Assembly (NCBI GenBank): GCA_033032175.1
Contig: CM065317.1
Location: 19,303,279 to 19,367,278 of the forward strand
Direction: 5' to 3'
From: Saturnia japonica
Lineage: Eukaryota; Arthropoda; Insecta; Lepidoptera; Saturniidae
DNA length: 64,000 nucleotides
In this document: piece after piece, positions 11,815 to 22,649 of the stretch
Layout: the number at the start of each line of letters is the position of its first letter
How positions within the stretch are numbered: position 1 is the stretch's first letter
Notes under the pieces: model-generated
The model's input: only the letters and a program-made list of their open reading frames with translations
The model's database searches: none
Told to the model about the DNA's origin: nothing
Position numbers and translations under genes: made by a program

Positions 11815-13195
11815 AGTGATTATAAATTAATAAGAATCCACTGTTACTAAGGAAACAATTCAAAATTTGCAACTTTTATGCAATAAAAAACCCGATTTGA
11901 CAGTGATCCTCGTCGTAGTATTATTAGTGAATTCATTACAAACGTTTAATGATGAATATCATTACGGAAAATGCACGGTGTGAGCCCTCTGCCTTCTCTT
12001 TTCTATGCCATTTGATTTTTGCCAGTTGACTTCGCTCCGTCGCACTTTGATCGCTATCTGATATTTCGTTTGACAAAGGAGAATGTACTTTTAATGTTCC
12101 TGTGTTTTCTGTATACAAAATGGTTTTAATAGCCTTCGAGCATTAGTAAATGATTATTGTTGATGCGAAGTTTGATAATAATATTATTGAACAAGGAGAC
12201 GCCATTAAACTAATAACAAATAACAGATAAAGGGGCATCTGCTCCAATCAGGGTGTGGGTGGGCTGAGTGACTGGATTCCTGTGACTTGACTCGCACGCA
12301 ACCCGAGAATACTCCAGCGTTACAAGTAACACTCAGGTTGGAAAATTTAAGTGCTGCTGGTTTTAACAAACAAATTGAAGTCTTTCTAAATAGTGTTTCA
12401 AATATTTCTAGAGCAAGCAATACTGTAACAAGACATGCTTAAGACTCACTTCTTCTTCCTAAATAAAATTCTGGCCACAACCTTGGAGAGGGGAAGAAAA
12501 AATCATAACTTGTTGTTTTTTTTACTGTACAATCAACAATCTTTATACTTTCCACTGAAACCTGTTCAACCATGTAGATGTGGCGACGATGAGTCTCGAT
12601 AAATTCCTATCTCTTGGCAGTAGCCGTTACCCTTAAATTATTCTTATTATCAAGAGAAAGGGTGTTATTTTGCAGAGCTTTGAATAACGAGGAATATTGA
12701 TGAAGATATCAATTTCTTCCTTCACACACATCGTGAAGAAACTACCCAATGTATTTTGACAGGGTTTTCTTCAAATGTTTTGCAATAACTGCTCAATTTA
12801 ATTTGACCGGGTTATCATCAAGTCATAGTCTGCTAATCCAAATAGTATCCAATCAATTATGAGAAAAGTTCTGAATAAAAAAACAGTATTTGACCTACAT
12901 AATATATATTTCGATATTCTATTCCAAAAAGAAATAGTTAATAATGATAAAACTAGGAAAAATGGAAGTATTTACGATTGCAAGATGAGTTTGTTGCATT
13001 ATTTTAGAATATATAGATTTCTGGTTGCCTCAAAATCTATATATATATATATTTATACTACTATATAATAAAGCGGAAAAGTTTTATTGTTTGTTTCTTT
13101 AAACACGCTAATCTGTAGAACTACCAGTCGGATTTGAATACATAATAACATCAGATTACAACTCTTAACAATAATAATAAAGCTTCTTTATTCCA
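11815..13195. other. No supported gene
   Basis: Frames at 11936-12118, 12205-12420 and 12859-13068 show no motif, start context or splice partners. The 3' end carries a short TA-rich tract. Confidence 0.5.
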
Positions 13196-13199
13196 TATC

Positions 13200-13620
13200 T
13201 AATAGACAATTTACAAATGAAAATTAGTGTTAATATTATTAGTTATATAAAACTTTTATTCTTAATGTAAAAAAATATTTTTAGTGTTTTCGTTATATGG
13301 ATCCCTTTTGGGTAAAAGCCCCCTCTAATCCGTACCATATATCTTTATCCTGGGCAATACTCATCCAGTTTGACCTAGCTATTTCAATTATATCATCAGC
13401 CCACCGTTTTCGTGGTCTATCTTTGTTTCTTTTGCCTATAGGTCCTGACTATCTTGTTAGTTCTAGTGTCCATCTATTTTTTTGTACCTACCTTGAAATG
13501 TGTATCATTTTAGACTTTGCCCATTTCCATTTTAGACTTAGAGGATGTTTAAGAGCATCAGTAAGTTTAGTTCTATTCCTTACAACTCTTAGCTAGCCTT
13601 AAATATTGATTTTTGCTTAG
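13200..13620 (-). mobile_element. RTE-like LINE fragment (ORF end)
   Basis: Minus-strand translation gives LTDALKHPLSLKWKWAKSK, RGKRNKDRPRKRWADDI, NWMSIAQDKDIWYGLEGAFT: the conserved RRGRPxxRWxDDI...ARDRxxWxxLxEA(F/Y) ending of RTE-type endonuclease/reverse transcriptase ORFs. Frameshifts present. Confidence 0.7.
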
Positions 13621-14469
13621 TAAGTCGGAAGAGGAGACCCTCCCGAACTACTTCATGCGCGTGCGCTGGCGTAATAATTAATGTTACGTAAATACAATGT
13701 TCTACACAAATATTGGACCTTACTACACCTAAAAAAATCTCGATAAAATATGCCTATCTCCTACACATAAGCGACAATAAAGTAATTTGAGAAAAACATT
13801 TATTGAAAATTAAAATGTGATTCATGAGCATTATTTCTAGGCATGGTTTATAAGGCTTTACAAACAAAAATTACTTCATCATAAAGACAATATTATGCAA
13901 AGCATGTTATTTGGACACATAGTTTAGAAGATCATGAAAATTTAAAATAATTTGTACTCGCGAGATGATTAATTAGAGTAGGCTACACGGGTGCGTTGGC
14001 GGTGCGGTGTTTGTCGGATAAAATTAACATAAGTGAAATCGTAGGGCACAGCTAGTAAGAAAATAAAGTTTCGATAATTAGAACGAAATTTGTGTTTACT
14101 CTGGCACGTACCGGCGCGGTTTATTATGGGCTTCTAATTTTAATTGTAAAAGTACTTCTCTACCCGCAAATAATTCCGCAAACTATTGTGTGAGTAATTA
14201 ATTGTTCACACCGGAGTTTGGGGGCTTCTGTTAAAAACTTTAAGCCGGGTTTTCATCCTATGTCATTAACCAACACTAGTTTTTGGCGATGGATACGTTC
14301 CTTTTGGATATATTTTTAAAGTAACTAATAGTTAGTATTTTAAATAAATACAATAAAAACGAACAGTACAAAATGCGTTACACCATACAATAACTAGTTT
14401 CTTCTAGTATAAAGACCTGCTCTAATGAAAGGGACGAGGAACGTTCTTAATCAAAACCAAACAATTCTT

Positions 14470-14960
14470 TATTCTATTTAGGCCCTTAGAAGGTAGTTAT
14501 GAACATCAAAACACTACTTATGGTTCGGACAAACATCCTGGTCATCGATAAAAGTCGAAAAGAAACTCGATCTGATTTCAGTTTCAGTGGTTCCAGTATC
14601 AGATAATATTCACAGACTGCCAAGATACAGGGTATCCTAGTTTGACAGGCAGGAGTTCACAAAAGTGTTAATTTATGGTATTTTTGATTTGTGTTTCTAG
14701 ATGTAAATCAATTGTACTTTTTGCATAAATAAATTTATAAAATTATTAAAAATTATTAGTTAATAATACATTAATTGATGAATTAATGGAGCCTCAGAAA
14801 GCGAGTCACTTCCAGACATCACTATCATTCACCTAATGATTTACTCTGTAACTTTTTGACAGTAAAACCAGCTTGACATGGTCCTTGAATTTGTTGTCTA
14901 GTAAATCAGTAATATGCTTGGAGATCTTAATAAAGAGCCTAACACTATTAGGTACCTAAA
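14470..14960 (-). mobile_element. LINE ORF2 C-terminal fragment
   Basis: Same sequence family as 26460-26800: shared CTAACACTATTAGGTACC / AAATCAGTAATATGCTTGG / ACATCACTATCATTCACC blocks. Translation on the minus strand gives a degraded end of a reverse-transcriptase ORF. Confidence 0.55.
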
Positions 14961-15385
14961 AAGCTGTTATTGATCTTACTAAGTTCAATATTAAAATTGT
15001 TCCGATTTTTACGAAAATATTTTAAATTATCAAATGTGTGTAGGTATGGACAATGGATATATACTCGACACATATTTTAAGTCCATGTTTTTATTTGTCA
15101 ATTCTGGAATAATGTAATCAACACAATAAAATCTTTCTTATTAATAATAAATTAAGATATTATAGATTACGGCAGTAATCCAAATAACGCCTGTTTAAAT
15201 ATATTTAGCAAATAATAAGTAGTCCACATATTGCTAATAATAAATCTGTAGGAATGTCTGTACATATCCGACAGTATCCGAGATCCGAATCGATGGTTTT
15301 GCCGGGCGGTAAAAGCTCATAATGGACAATGGTCTTCCAGTCCCACCATACACATAGCATCACCTTATTTCGAGTTAGCCCAGGT

Positions 15386-15396
15386 TTAGCTACAGT
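15386..15396. repeat. Target-site duplication, left copy
   Basis: TTAGCTACAGT, repeated with one change at 16381-16391 on the other side of the 984-bp retroelement. The sequence belongs to the mariner transposase frame (minus strand). Confidence 0.85.
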
Positions 15397-15475
15397 GGGG
15401 CACTATGTCTGGAACCTCCTCGTGGTGTGCCCCGGGCAACGGCGGCCGCTTCACGGCCGACGGCTAATACCAGAC
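15397..15475 (+). ncRNA. HDV-like self-cleaving ribozyme at the 5' end of a retroelement
   Basis: All parts of the nested double pseudoknot of hepatitis-delta-like ribozymes are present in order. P1 is 7 bp, 15397-15403 (GGGGCAC) with 15427-15433 (GTGCCCC). P2 is 6 bp, 15407-15412 (GTCTGG) with 15470-15475 (CCAGAC). P3 is 3 bp, 15414-15416 with 15424-15426, closing a 7-nt loop TCCTCGT. GG at 15434-15435 can form P1.1 with CC in that loop. P4 is 15443-15448 with 15454-15459, 6 bp around CTTCA. The J4/2 strand GGCTAAT carries the presumed catalytic cytosine at 15464. The predicted cleavage site is immediately 5' of G15397, which is exactly the first base after the 11-bp target duplication. Such ribozymes are known to trim the 5' ends of R2 and other non-LTR retrotransposons. 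Activity is inferred. Confidence 0.9.
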
Positions 15476-15587
15476 CGACGTCGTTTCTCCCCTGTACCCC
15501 TCTGCTCATCGGAGGAGACAGGGGATGGGGCAAGAGTGGACCTGCTTCAGCTCGTCCACTACGGACGGACTCGTCGTTGACGGCGGA

Positions 15588-16042
15588 GGAGGAAGAAAAC
15601 CTCCTTAAAAAATTGAGAGGATACAGCCTCTTTAAAAAATCGCTGACGGCGGTGGAGTAAACCACCTTAAAAAACCTTGGACGGACTGTGGTGGAGTAAA
15701 CCATCCTTTAAAAAATCACGGACGGACGGTGAAAGGAAACCACTTAAAAAAATAACTGGATAGTTGAGGATGAGCACCTCGTTAAAAAATCAATGACGGA
15801 TCTGACAAGAACGGACTGGAGCTCAATGACGGCAGAGGAGGAAACCTCTATAAAAAACCAACGACGGACTGGTGGGGGAGGGGATGCGTTCATTCGCCTC
15901 CTTCTCCTGCCGTTACAGGACGGCAGAGGAGAAAACCTCGGTAAAAAATCATGGCCGGGCTAGCGGGGTGGGGGTGCGTTCATTCGCCCCTTACCCCCGC
16001 CATATGCCAAACATTATGGCAGGGACAGAGGAGAAAACCTCT
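15588..16042 (+). repeat. Array of nine short hairpins each followed by an A-tract
   Basis: Units have a 4-5 bp stem, an A-rich loop of 6-7 nt in most units, then (T)TAAAAAA. Stems: 15588-15604 GGAGG/CCTCC, 15616-15631 AGAGG/CCTCT, 15651-15666 GGTGG/CCACC, 15690-15705 GGTGG/CCATC (one G-U), 15729-15743 (weak), 15766-15780 GAGG/CCTC, 15834-15849 AGAGG/CCTCT, 15926-15939 GAGG/CCTC, 16027-16042 AGAGG/CCTCT. Paired changes keep the stems. Between the later units lie larger GC hairpins, two of them capped by GCGTTCATTCGC. Confidence 0.75.
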
Positions 16043-16380
16043 ATAAAAAACCCAACGACGGGTGGGTGGGGGACAGGTGGTGGTTCATCCGCCTCCTTCT
16101 CCTGCCAGGCCGAACCAAGGGGAGATGGGTCGGGGGGCCTGTCTTCCCATTGCACTGGTTTGGCGGACGGGGAGACAGTTCGTCACCGGGCTGTCTCCGT
16201 CAGCGGGCGGCCCTTCCGGGCCTTGCCGCCGGGGCGGCGCGGCTGAATGCCAGCGCAGTGCCCGCGTCGCCCCAGTATGGCGGCGGACGGTGCACCGTGG
16301 AGTTTTTTAGTGAGTTGGAGTCTCACATACCACTCGTTCCCCCGGGCGAGTGTGTACCCATGACGGGTTTTCCCTCCACG

Positions 16381-16391
16381 TTAACTACAGT
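16381..16391. repeat. Target-site duplication, right copy
   Basis: TTAACTACAGT, the partner of 15386-15396. It joins directly to CTGTGAAGCCT of the interrupted mariner. Confidence 0.85.
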
Positions 16392-17149
16392 CTGTGAAGC
16401 CTGGCCGATCTTGACCACGACCTTTTTCGCACGTTCTTGTTGTAAATGATCCACGTTTCATCGTCAGTTATCAATCTCTTCAAAAACGGCTCGGTTTCAT
16501 TACGTCTCAATAAAGAATCGCAAATGAGTACACGGTCCATTAGGTTTCTTTCAGTGAGCTTGTGTGGCACCCAAATATCGAGCTTTTTGGTTTAGCCAGC
16601 TTTCTTCAAATGGGTTAAAACTATTTTGTGGTCAATTTCCAGTTCTTCAGATACATCGTTACTACAGATATGCCGATCATACTCCCCTTTTTTTTAAATG
16701 GCGTCCATTTTATTCGTAACAGGGCATCCAGAGTGAGGTGCATCTTTAACATCAAAATTTTCGGCCTGAAAACGTTTGAAGCAACTTTGTGCTACTCTTA
16801 CTGATACTGCATTAGGTTCATAAACGTTACAAATTTTTTTCGCTGCTTGAGTTGCATTTTTGCCTTTTTTGTAATAATATTTTAAAATGTAAAGAATTTC
16901 TTCATTAGATTCACTCATTTTTACAGAAAGAAAAATAATTGAAAAATAGCGGGGAAACAACTTTTTTTTTACTTTTTTTATTTATTTATAATATAAATTT
17001 TTTAATGTTACCAAAATCAGCCAGATACAACAACCAAAGAAATTTTATAACAATTTTATACCTACGTTATGCGAAAACACTTTTTCCCCGACCTAATATG
17101 TCAATCCTCAATTGATAGAAAATATGAATTGTAAAAATAAAATTACGGG

Positions 17150-17206
17150 ATGTAAATAACTATTTCGTAGTAACAAACGCGTGCGGAGCCGCGGGCACAC
17201 CAAGTT
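17150..17206 (+). mobile_element. Helitron-like 3' terminus remnant beside the mariner at 17.1 kb
   Basis: GTAACAAACGCGTGCGGAGC then CGCGGGCACACC matches the terminus at 58.9 kb. The CTAGT is decayed. Confidence 0.4.
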
Positions 17207-17714
17207 GCTAATATAATTTGTCAGAATTGATCGTTTGTGCTACCTCGTCTATTTACCGGTTAAAATGTCTAATTACAATCCTCCGTTTGAACCATATAAG
17301 TCGCGATCTCTGTACATATAAATTTACAGATAAAAAATATTATTATTATTAATTTGATTTTTTATAAACAGCAAAGCACCCAATTTAGACAGTGGTTCAT
17401 AAAGATGGTTATGTCAAGTCGTTATAGCTAGATCCCAGATCCAGTGTTAATTAGTGATTTTCCTTCTGTTTAATATTCAGCTAAATGAACTGAGAGAGAA
17501 GCATTCGAGCTGGCAATGTACAACAGTAATGAAATGCTTGTATTGTGAGGCGCGAATCTTATTTACAAGCTATGAATTCAGAATAAAGTCGCCGTCACAC
17601 TACTATCATTTTAAAAACTATAATTATATATTTTTTAATATATCTTTATTTTTCTTTTTTTATCGTATTACAACATATTGATTACACTGTATCTGATGAT
17701 GAGCATTGTCACAG

Positions 17715-18130
17715 TTTAATGCAATAATATCGGTGACTACCGTGGGATCTATAGTCCGTCGTCAGTCGTCCCTGTCATGCCGGCTTGATCAAATGTCTCT
17801 TCACGCTATGATTGACGGACTCCATGTTATATGAAGAAGGGAACAAAGTGGTTGGGAGACAGTTCCACAGCTTAACAGTACGGATAAAATAAGACGTAAC
17901 AAACTTATTTGTTTGTGCCGAGAAGATGGATGCTGTAAAGCTGTGATTCCGAAGCCCAGCGCGTGTGGTTCTGTTGTGGAAGGGAGAGAAAGGAATTAGT
18001 TTGAACAGTTCTTCAGAACACTCGCTATGATTCAGACGATAGAACACGCTCAGCGATGCATTGTCCCTATGCTGCTGATGCTTTAGTGATCAATGCCATT
18101 TCGCATGGTCAAGGATACTTAAATTCAAAT
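17715..18130 (-). mobile_element. Jockey-type LINE ORF2 C-terminal fragment
   Basis: Minus-strand frame 18047-17775 reads FYRLNHSECSEELFKLIP, FHNRTTRAGLRNHSF, FIRTVKLWNCLPTTLFPSSY, matching the ORF2 end (FYRxxxGECSEEL...SFxxRTxxLWNxLPxxxFPxxY). The rest of the element is absent. Confidence 0.75.
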
Positions 18131-18324
18131 TCTGCATAATTTCGACTTATTATGAACTAGCTGTACTCGGTTTCACTTGTGTGAAATTTATTCGACCAAC
18201 AACCGACAGTGTAAAATAGAATTGTATTCACTTTTTCTGCTTGCTTACAGTTTGCCAGATTTCTTGAAGTACGTGGTTACTGCTCCGCTTCTTAGATTAT
18301 TTAGAAAAGTTATGTAGCACATAA

Positions 18325-18560
18325 AGTTGAAGTAATCACTTCAATGTCAAAATAACAGCTTTTTACTAAATCCATATGAAAGTATGTATAATAAACGAAA
18401 CCAATAACAAAAACCCATTTTTAAAATTTTTGTCTGTTTGTTCTGGTTAATCTCCGAAACGGTTCGACCGATTTTCACGGGACTTCCACTGGGAGATAGC
18501 TGATGTTATAAGGAGTAACTTCGGCTATTTTTAGTTTAGAAAAATAACTAGGGTCTATGC
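18325..18560 (+). mobile_element. Helitron-like element, 5' part only
   Basis: TGTCAAAATAACAGCTTTTT and AATCTCCGAAACGGTTCGAC match the family start. The CTAGT end is not present, so it is truncated. Confidence 0.55.
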
Positions 18561-18564
18561 AAAT

Positions 18565-19125
18565 AAAAAACTAATCACGATGAATCGATTCGGGGGCTTA
18601 AATAGCATACGCGAGTAAACCATATGAGATGTATCAAATAAATGTACAACTTAGTTGTAGCCCTTACAAAAACCTTCAACAAAGTCATTCTATAAGGGTT
18701 CCTTTTGAGGTACGGAAACCTAAAAACAGTTTAAATCGGATAAATGGTGTTCGCGTAAAAAGGAACATATAGGGACAGACACACAGACAGAGAATATGAA
18801 TTTTATAATATTTATAGTTGTAGCATAGCTTGGGAAGGGACGGCTCCCTGCTCGTGAAGAGAATAATTTCACCTCCTTACTTATGCAAATGTTTAGTGAG
18901 TATTTAAAGAACGTTTTAGGCTTGGTCTTGTTTCCCTCCTTTTACTAAGTCTGAATTATTACCTACGCCCTCTATATTTAACTGATTAAATTCAATGTTG
19001 TTACCTTTGTTAAATTCCAGAGAATAGTAAATATTGGTTCTTATTTTAAATATTAGTTTGTTTTGAAAAGATTTTGTATGTGTACTGAATGCGGGTAGAT
19101 AAGAATTAATGGTTAGTGATCGTGT
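18565..19125. other. Repeat-like, no gene
   Basis: Probably a decayed continuation of the Helitron-like copy, followed by AT-rich sequence. Confidence 0.4.
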
Positions 19126-19129
19126 TTAA

Positions 19130-19290
19130 GAGAAGTAGGGTACACAAAAATTTCTTTGGAGCTTACTCTCTACGTGGAGCTGTCCGATTGGTGGAACACC
19201 TCCATTCAACAGAAGTTCGCAGCCAAATAACCTGTTGTTCTGTTCCTGCGGTGAGTAAGGTTTCCAGAACTCCAACAAAACCGGCTATCA
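19130..19290 (+). mobile_element. LINE 3'-tail repeat, 5' portion
   Basis: AATTTCTTTGGAGCTTACTC and GGTGAGTAAGGTTTCCAGA match the first half of the 28.1 and 29.1 kb copies. The terminal half is missing. Confidence 0.5.
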
Positions 19291-19549
19291 GCGTATTCCG
19301 GTATCATAATTATAATAGCACTACTTATTCTCAATATTCCGGTTTAGATGTAGTATGAACAATATCTTAGCTCTGTATTTAACTGGTTTGAAACCAGTTC
19401 CTGTATGTATCCCAGGTGGTATGCGCTAAGAGACAATCTCCAAGTATAATATGATAATTATTAAACTGTTATTTGAGTCGCAACTTAGAAAGAGCTGCTT
19501 CTACAGTGTACGGACGGAATACTACTACCATAGGTTGTAGTTTTATTTA

Positions 19550-19575
19550 ATATATATATATATATATATATATAT
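19550..19575. repeat. (TA)n microsatellite
   Basis: About 26 bp of uninterrupted TA repeats. Confidence 0.85.
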
Positions 19576-19579
19576 TTGA

Positions 19580-20155
19580 AGTAGCAGGTAAATATGTACT
19601 TCATAAAAGACCGTAGCTATGTGTAACCAACCTCAATAAGCTACTACTTGGGAGCCGGTATGTGTTGTCAGTCACACGCTTTATATCCATTGATTTATTT
19701 GGATCGGAATACAGTAGTACGAACTGAACACTATTAATTTATTTGCGGCTGAAACACTCTTTCTTATCTTATTTATGATTTTCGTATACTTGCAGAATAA
19801 TATATACAACGTGTTCCTAAATTTAACGATAAGCGCCGGCACCACGGAATGGGCAAATTGATCACTACCCAGTGAAAAATAAATATAAAATACAACTTCA
19901 TTTTTATAATTATTAACGTACATTAAACGGAACGTAATAATTGAGGGAAATAAAATTATTGTACAGCATGTCAAATTGTAAAATATTTAAAAAAGTAATT
20001 ATAACTTAGAAAAAATTGAAACAGTGTGAACCTAAGCAATGAATATTATATCATTTGCTGTTAATTTTCATTGATTGACAATGTCAATGGGGGGTCTAAG
20101 TTCAATGGCACTACTCGGGTTAGTATTCGCAGAATTAATTAATTAAATTTAATAT
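19580..20155. other. AT-rich, no supported gene
   Basis: A 97-residue frame at 19681-19974 (minus) lacks motifs. 20065-20115 is an inverted relative of 6180-6230 (GTCTAAGTTCAATGGCA shared), so part is repeat. Confidence 0.45.
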
Positions 20156-21440
20156 TAGGTCTTTACCTATGAAATTGCCGTTATGTATGAAAAAATTGAA
20201 ACTTTTCATGCATTTTTTATTTGTATTAATCGAAGTAATCACCCATACAATCAATGCATCTTTGCCAGCGCAGTGGCAGTTTATTGATGCCCTTCTTAAA
20301 GAAATCAGCTGGACGGGAGGCAACAAATTCTTCAAAGGCATTTTGTACTGCCTCTCGGGTATTGAATTTTTTTCCCGCCAAGGAGTTATTCAAATTCTGG
20401 AAAAAGTAGTAATCTGTAGGCGCAAGGTCTGGTGAGTAGGGCGGATGATGGAGAACTTCCAACCCCAGTTCATGCAACTTGGAGACCGTCTGCTGTGCAG
20501 TATGAGATCGCGCGTTGTCGTGCAGAGCAGCGGAGACGAGTGATTGACCAATGCTGGTTGGAGATGTGCCAGCTTCTCCATCATTGTGTTCAGTTCTTCA
20601 CAGTACACATCTGCAGTAATGATCACCCCGTTTGGTAAGAAACTGTGATGAATCACACTGGCGCTAGACCACCAAACAATGACCATCACTTTTCTAGGGG
20701 TAAGTTTTCGTTTAGGACATTGTTTAGGTGCTGAACCAGGATCCAACCAACTTGCTGAACGCTTGCGGTTATCAAACAGAATCCATTTTTCATGGCAGAT
20801 AACAATGCGGTTCAAAATTCCTTCATTTGTGTGTCTGTTGAGCAGTGCAAAGCACGTCTCGACGCGTACTTCGCGCTGGCGATTATTGAGTTCGTGGGGC
20901 ACCCATTTGTCAAGCTTTTTTACCTTGCCAATTTGACGCAAATGGACCAATATTGTTTTGACACTAACGTCGAAAGCTGCTGCTAATTCAGTCGTAGATT
21001 GTGTATCATCAGCTTCCACAATCGCCTTTAATTCGTCATTCTCGACCAAAGTCTTCGGACGACCGCGAGGTTCATTTTTCAGGTCGAAATTCCCAGAACG
21101 GAAGCGAGCAAACCAATAACAGGTGGGGCGTTGGTTTGTAGTGTTAGCTCCGTAAACGTCGTTGATGTTGCGTGTCGCTTGTGACGCGTTGCTGTCACGA
21201 CGGTACTCATATTCTACATATAATTACTCGAATTTTTAACGTATCCATGATGACAAAAAAGATTGAAATGCGATGAAAATGTAACACTAATCAATAGACA
21301 AATGACTACTTTTGGGAAAAGAATTCCATGTTTTTAAAATAAAATTAATTTGAAATTAGAATTCTTAGCCAAACAAAAGTTATTTTGATTTGAAATGGCT
21401 AGTACTGCAGAACGGCAATTTCATAGGTAAATACCTATTA
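20156..21440 (-). mobile_element. Mariner (DD34D), near full-length, degenerate transposase
   Basis: About 27-bp TIRs with one mismatch at 20156-20182 and 21411-21438 (TACCTATGAAATTGCCGTT core), flanked by TA. The transposase is on the minus strand. It runs from about 21250 with an early frameshift, then 21049-20390 (RFRSGNFDLKN upstream, HTH-like ELAAAFDVSVKTI, WVPHEL). After a single-base deletion near 20513 it continues in 20477-20226 (HELGLEVLHHPPYSPDLAP). HDNARSHT and APTD are present 34 residues apart, but the first catalytic position reads CHEKW instead of CDEKW (Asp to His). Pseudogene of a transposase. Confidence 0.88.
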
Positions 21441-21444
21441 TATT

Positions 21445-22375
21445 AGTATTATATTCTGCACTCCTTTTCCATATAAACTTTAATCATGCCAAATTTCAAA
21501 CTCATCCGTGCACGCAATAAGCTTAAAAATGGGTATAAAGTTTTTACTTCACGTATTAATTTAATAATGATTCATATCATAAATATATCATTTTTTTTTT
21601 CTTTCACACATGTAGGCAATTTTTCCAATGTCAAGTGTGACCCAAATAACATTTGTACAATCAGGATGTGACGTAGGCTGAGAATAAATGACCGCTAACA
21701 CATTGGTATTTATCAAGATTAGTACATTTTGCGTTCGAAAACTCATGGTAGCAAATATTTAACATTTCAGTGTTGAGTTTCAGTTGATGTTTGAGTTAGT
21801 ACTCATGTAAATACAGGTGGATTCGTGACACGAAAACCCTTTTGAATTTACATTAAAACACTAAACTCTGTTCCTTTGTTGAATTAAACTTTCAAGGCAA
21901 GAGCCGACGTTTTTTGCCTTTTGCTAAGAATAATCATTAACTCTAGAAGAATCACTTAATATTTATTTATTAGGTGTTGTGTAAGGTACCAGTTAAACAA
22001 CGCATTAGGTAATGGTACATAAATGTGTATAGTGTCTTTCGCCGTAGTAAGTTATAAACTAGCGTGTTGACGGTGACCACTTGTAAATCCTCATGCCTTG
22101 CAGATTGCCGCTCAATATCAGATAGAGTAAAGGGATTTCATCGAGCCACAGATCACAAGCCAGATGTATATATGTAAATGCACTATATACTAATGGATTC
22201 ATAAGCATGACTCGTGGTAAACTAGACGAAATGATACAATTAGTTTTGTATAATTGGTGGTATACAACGTTATAGAGAAAAAAGAGTACTTAAGCACTTT
22301 GTATACATTTCACTTGTCACTCACTATAAGTAAGTTAACACTATAGGTTTTTATAATGGTATGAATATTATCATC
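21445..22375. other. AT-rich, nothing recognised
   Basis: Only short frames. Confidence 0.5.
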
Positions 22376-22379
22376 ATCA

Positions 22380-22520
22380 TCACCTTATCTGAAAGACATC
22401 TCTACTAGACATAAACTTCCCCTAAAGATCACCACAATTACCAATCGAATACTGCTCGCATGCAGGGGCTTCCCGCAAACTTCACCGGGTACTCAAGAAC
22501 TCTTAGGCTCCTTCGGTCAT
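22380..22520 (-). mobile_element. RTE-like LINE tail fragment
   Basis: TAGACATAAACTTCCCCTAAAGATC and GCAGGGGCTTCCCGCAAACTTC share the signature of the fragment at 35.2 kb. Short and decayed. Confidence 0.4.
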
Positions 22521-22649
22521 TCGGTCCGGACACAACTGGCTAGGCAGCGTTCAAGAAGCTACGTAACATCTTCTCTACCAATATATTCCAGAGTCGCAAG
22601 GCAACCTTTGACCAGAGGCTGTTTGTCCAGTAATGACTAAAGGCTCGCG

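Larger units (their letters stand above)
15397..16380 (+). mobile_element. 984-bp non-autonomous non-LTR-type retroelement with 5' ribozyme, nested in a mariner
   Basis: GC-rich insert bounded by an 11-bp direct duplication: TTAGCTACAGT at 15386-15396 and TTAACTACAGT at 16381-16391 (one mismatch). Removing the insert and one duplicate restores mariner coding sequence for GQASQTV. It begins with an HDV-like ribozyme, continues with a hairpin array (15588-16042), and ends with a hairpin-bearing tail (CACTCG and CGAGTG arms near 16331-16352) without poly(A). The frames present (up to 127 residues) overlap one another and show no reverse transcriptase or endonuclease motif, so mobility would depend on another element. 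The target duplication and ribozyme indicate target-primed insertion of a full-length copy. Confidence 0.85.
15284..17095 (-). mobile_element. Mariner (DD34D) copy split by a nested retroelement
   Basis: Same family as 620-1319 on the opposite strand. The left TIR of the element lies at 17062-17095 (GGTCGGGGAAAAAGTG on the minus strand). The transposase N-terminus starts at MSESNEE inside 16694-16960. The central part with LRRNETEPF and DDETWIIYN is at 16385-16570. The frame then breaks at the 984-bp insertion (15397-16380), resumes at 15385, and stops near 15284. The C-terminal half with the second and third Asp and the right TIR are missing. Frames are interrupted; inactive. Confidence 0.85.

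Noticed and set aside
15329..16449. Overlapping frames of 77-127 residues in the GC-rich insert
   Set aside because: Several frames overlap on both strands, composition follows the hairpin repeats, and no domain is visible; they are by-products of GC-rich structured RNA.
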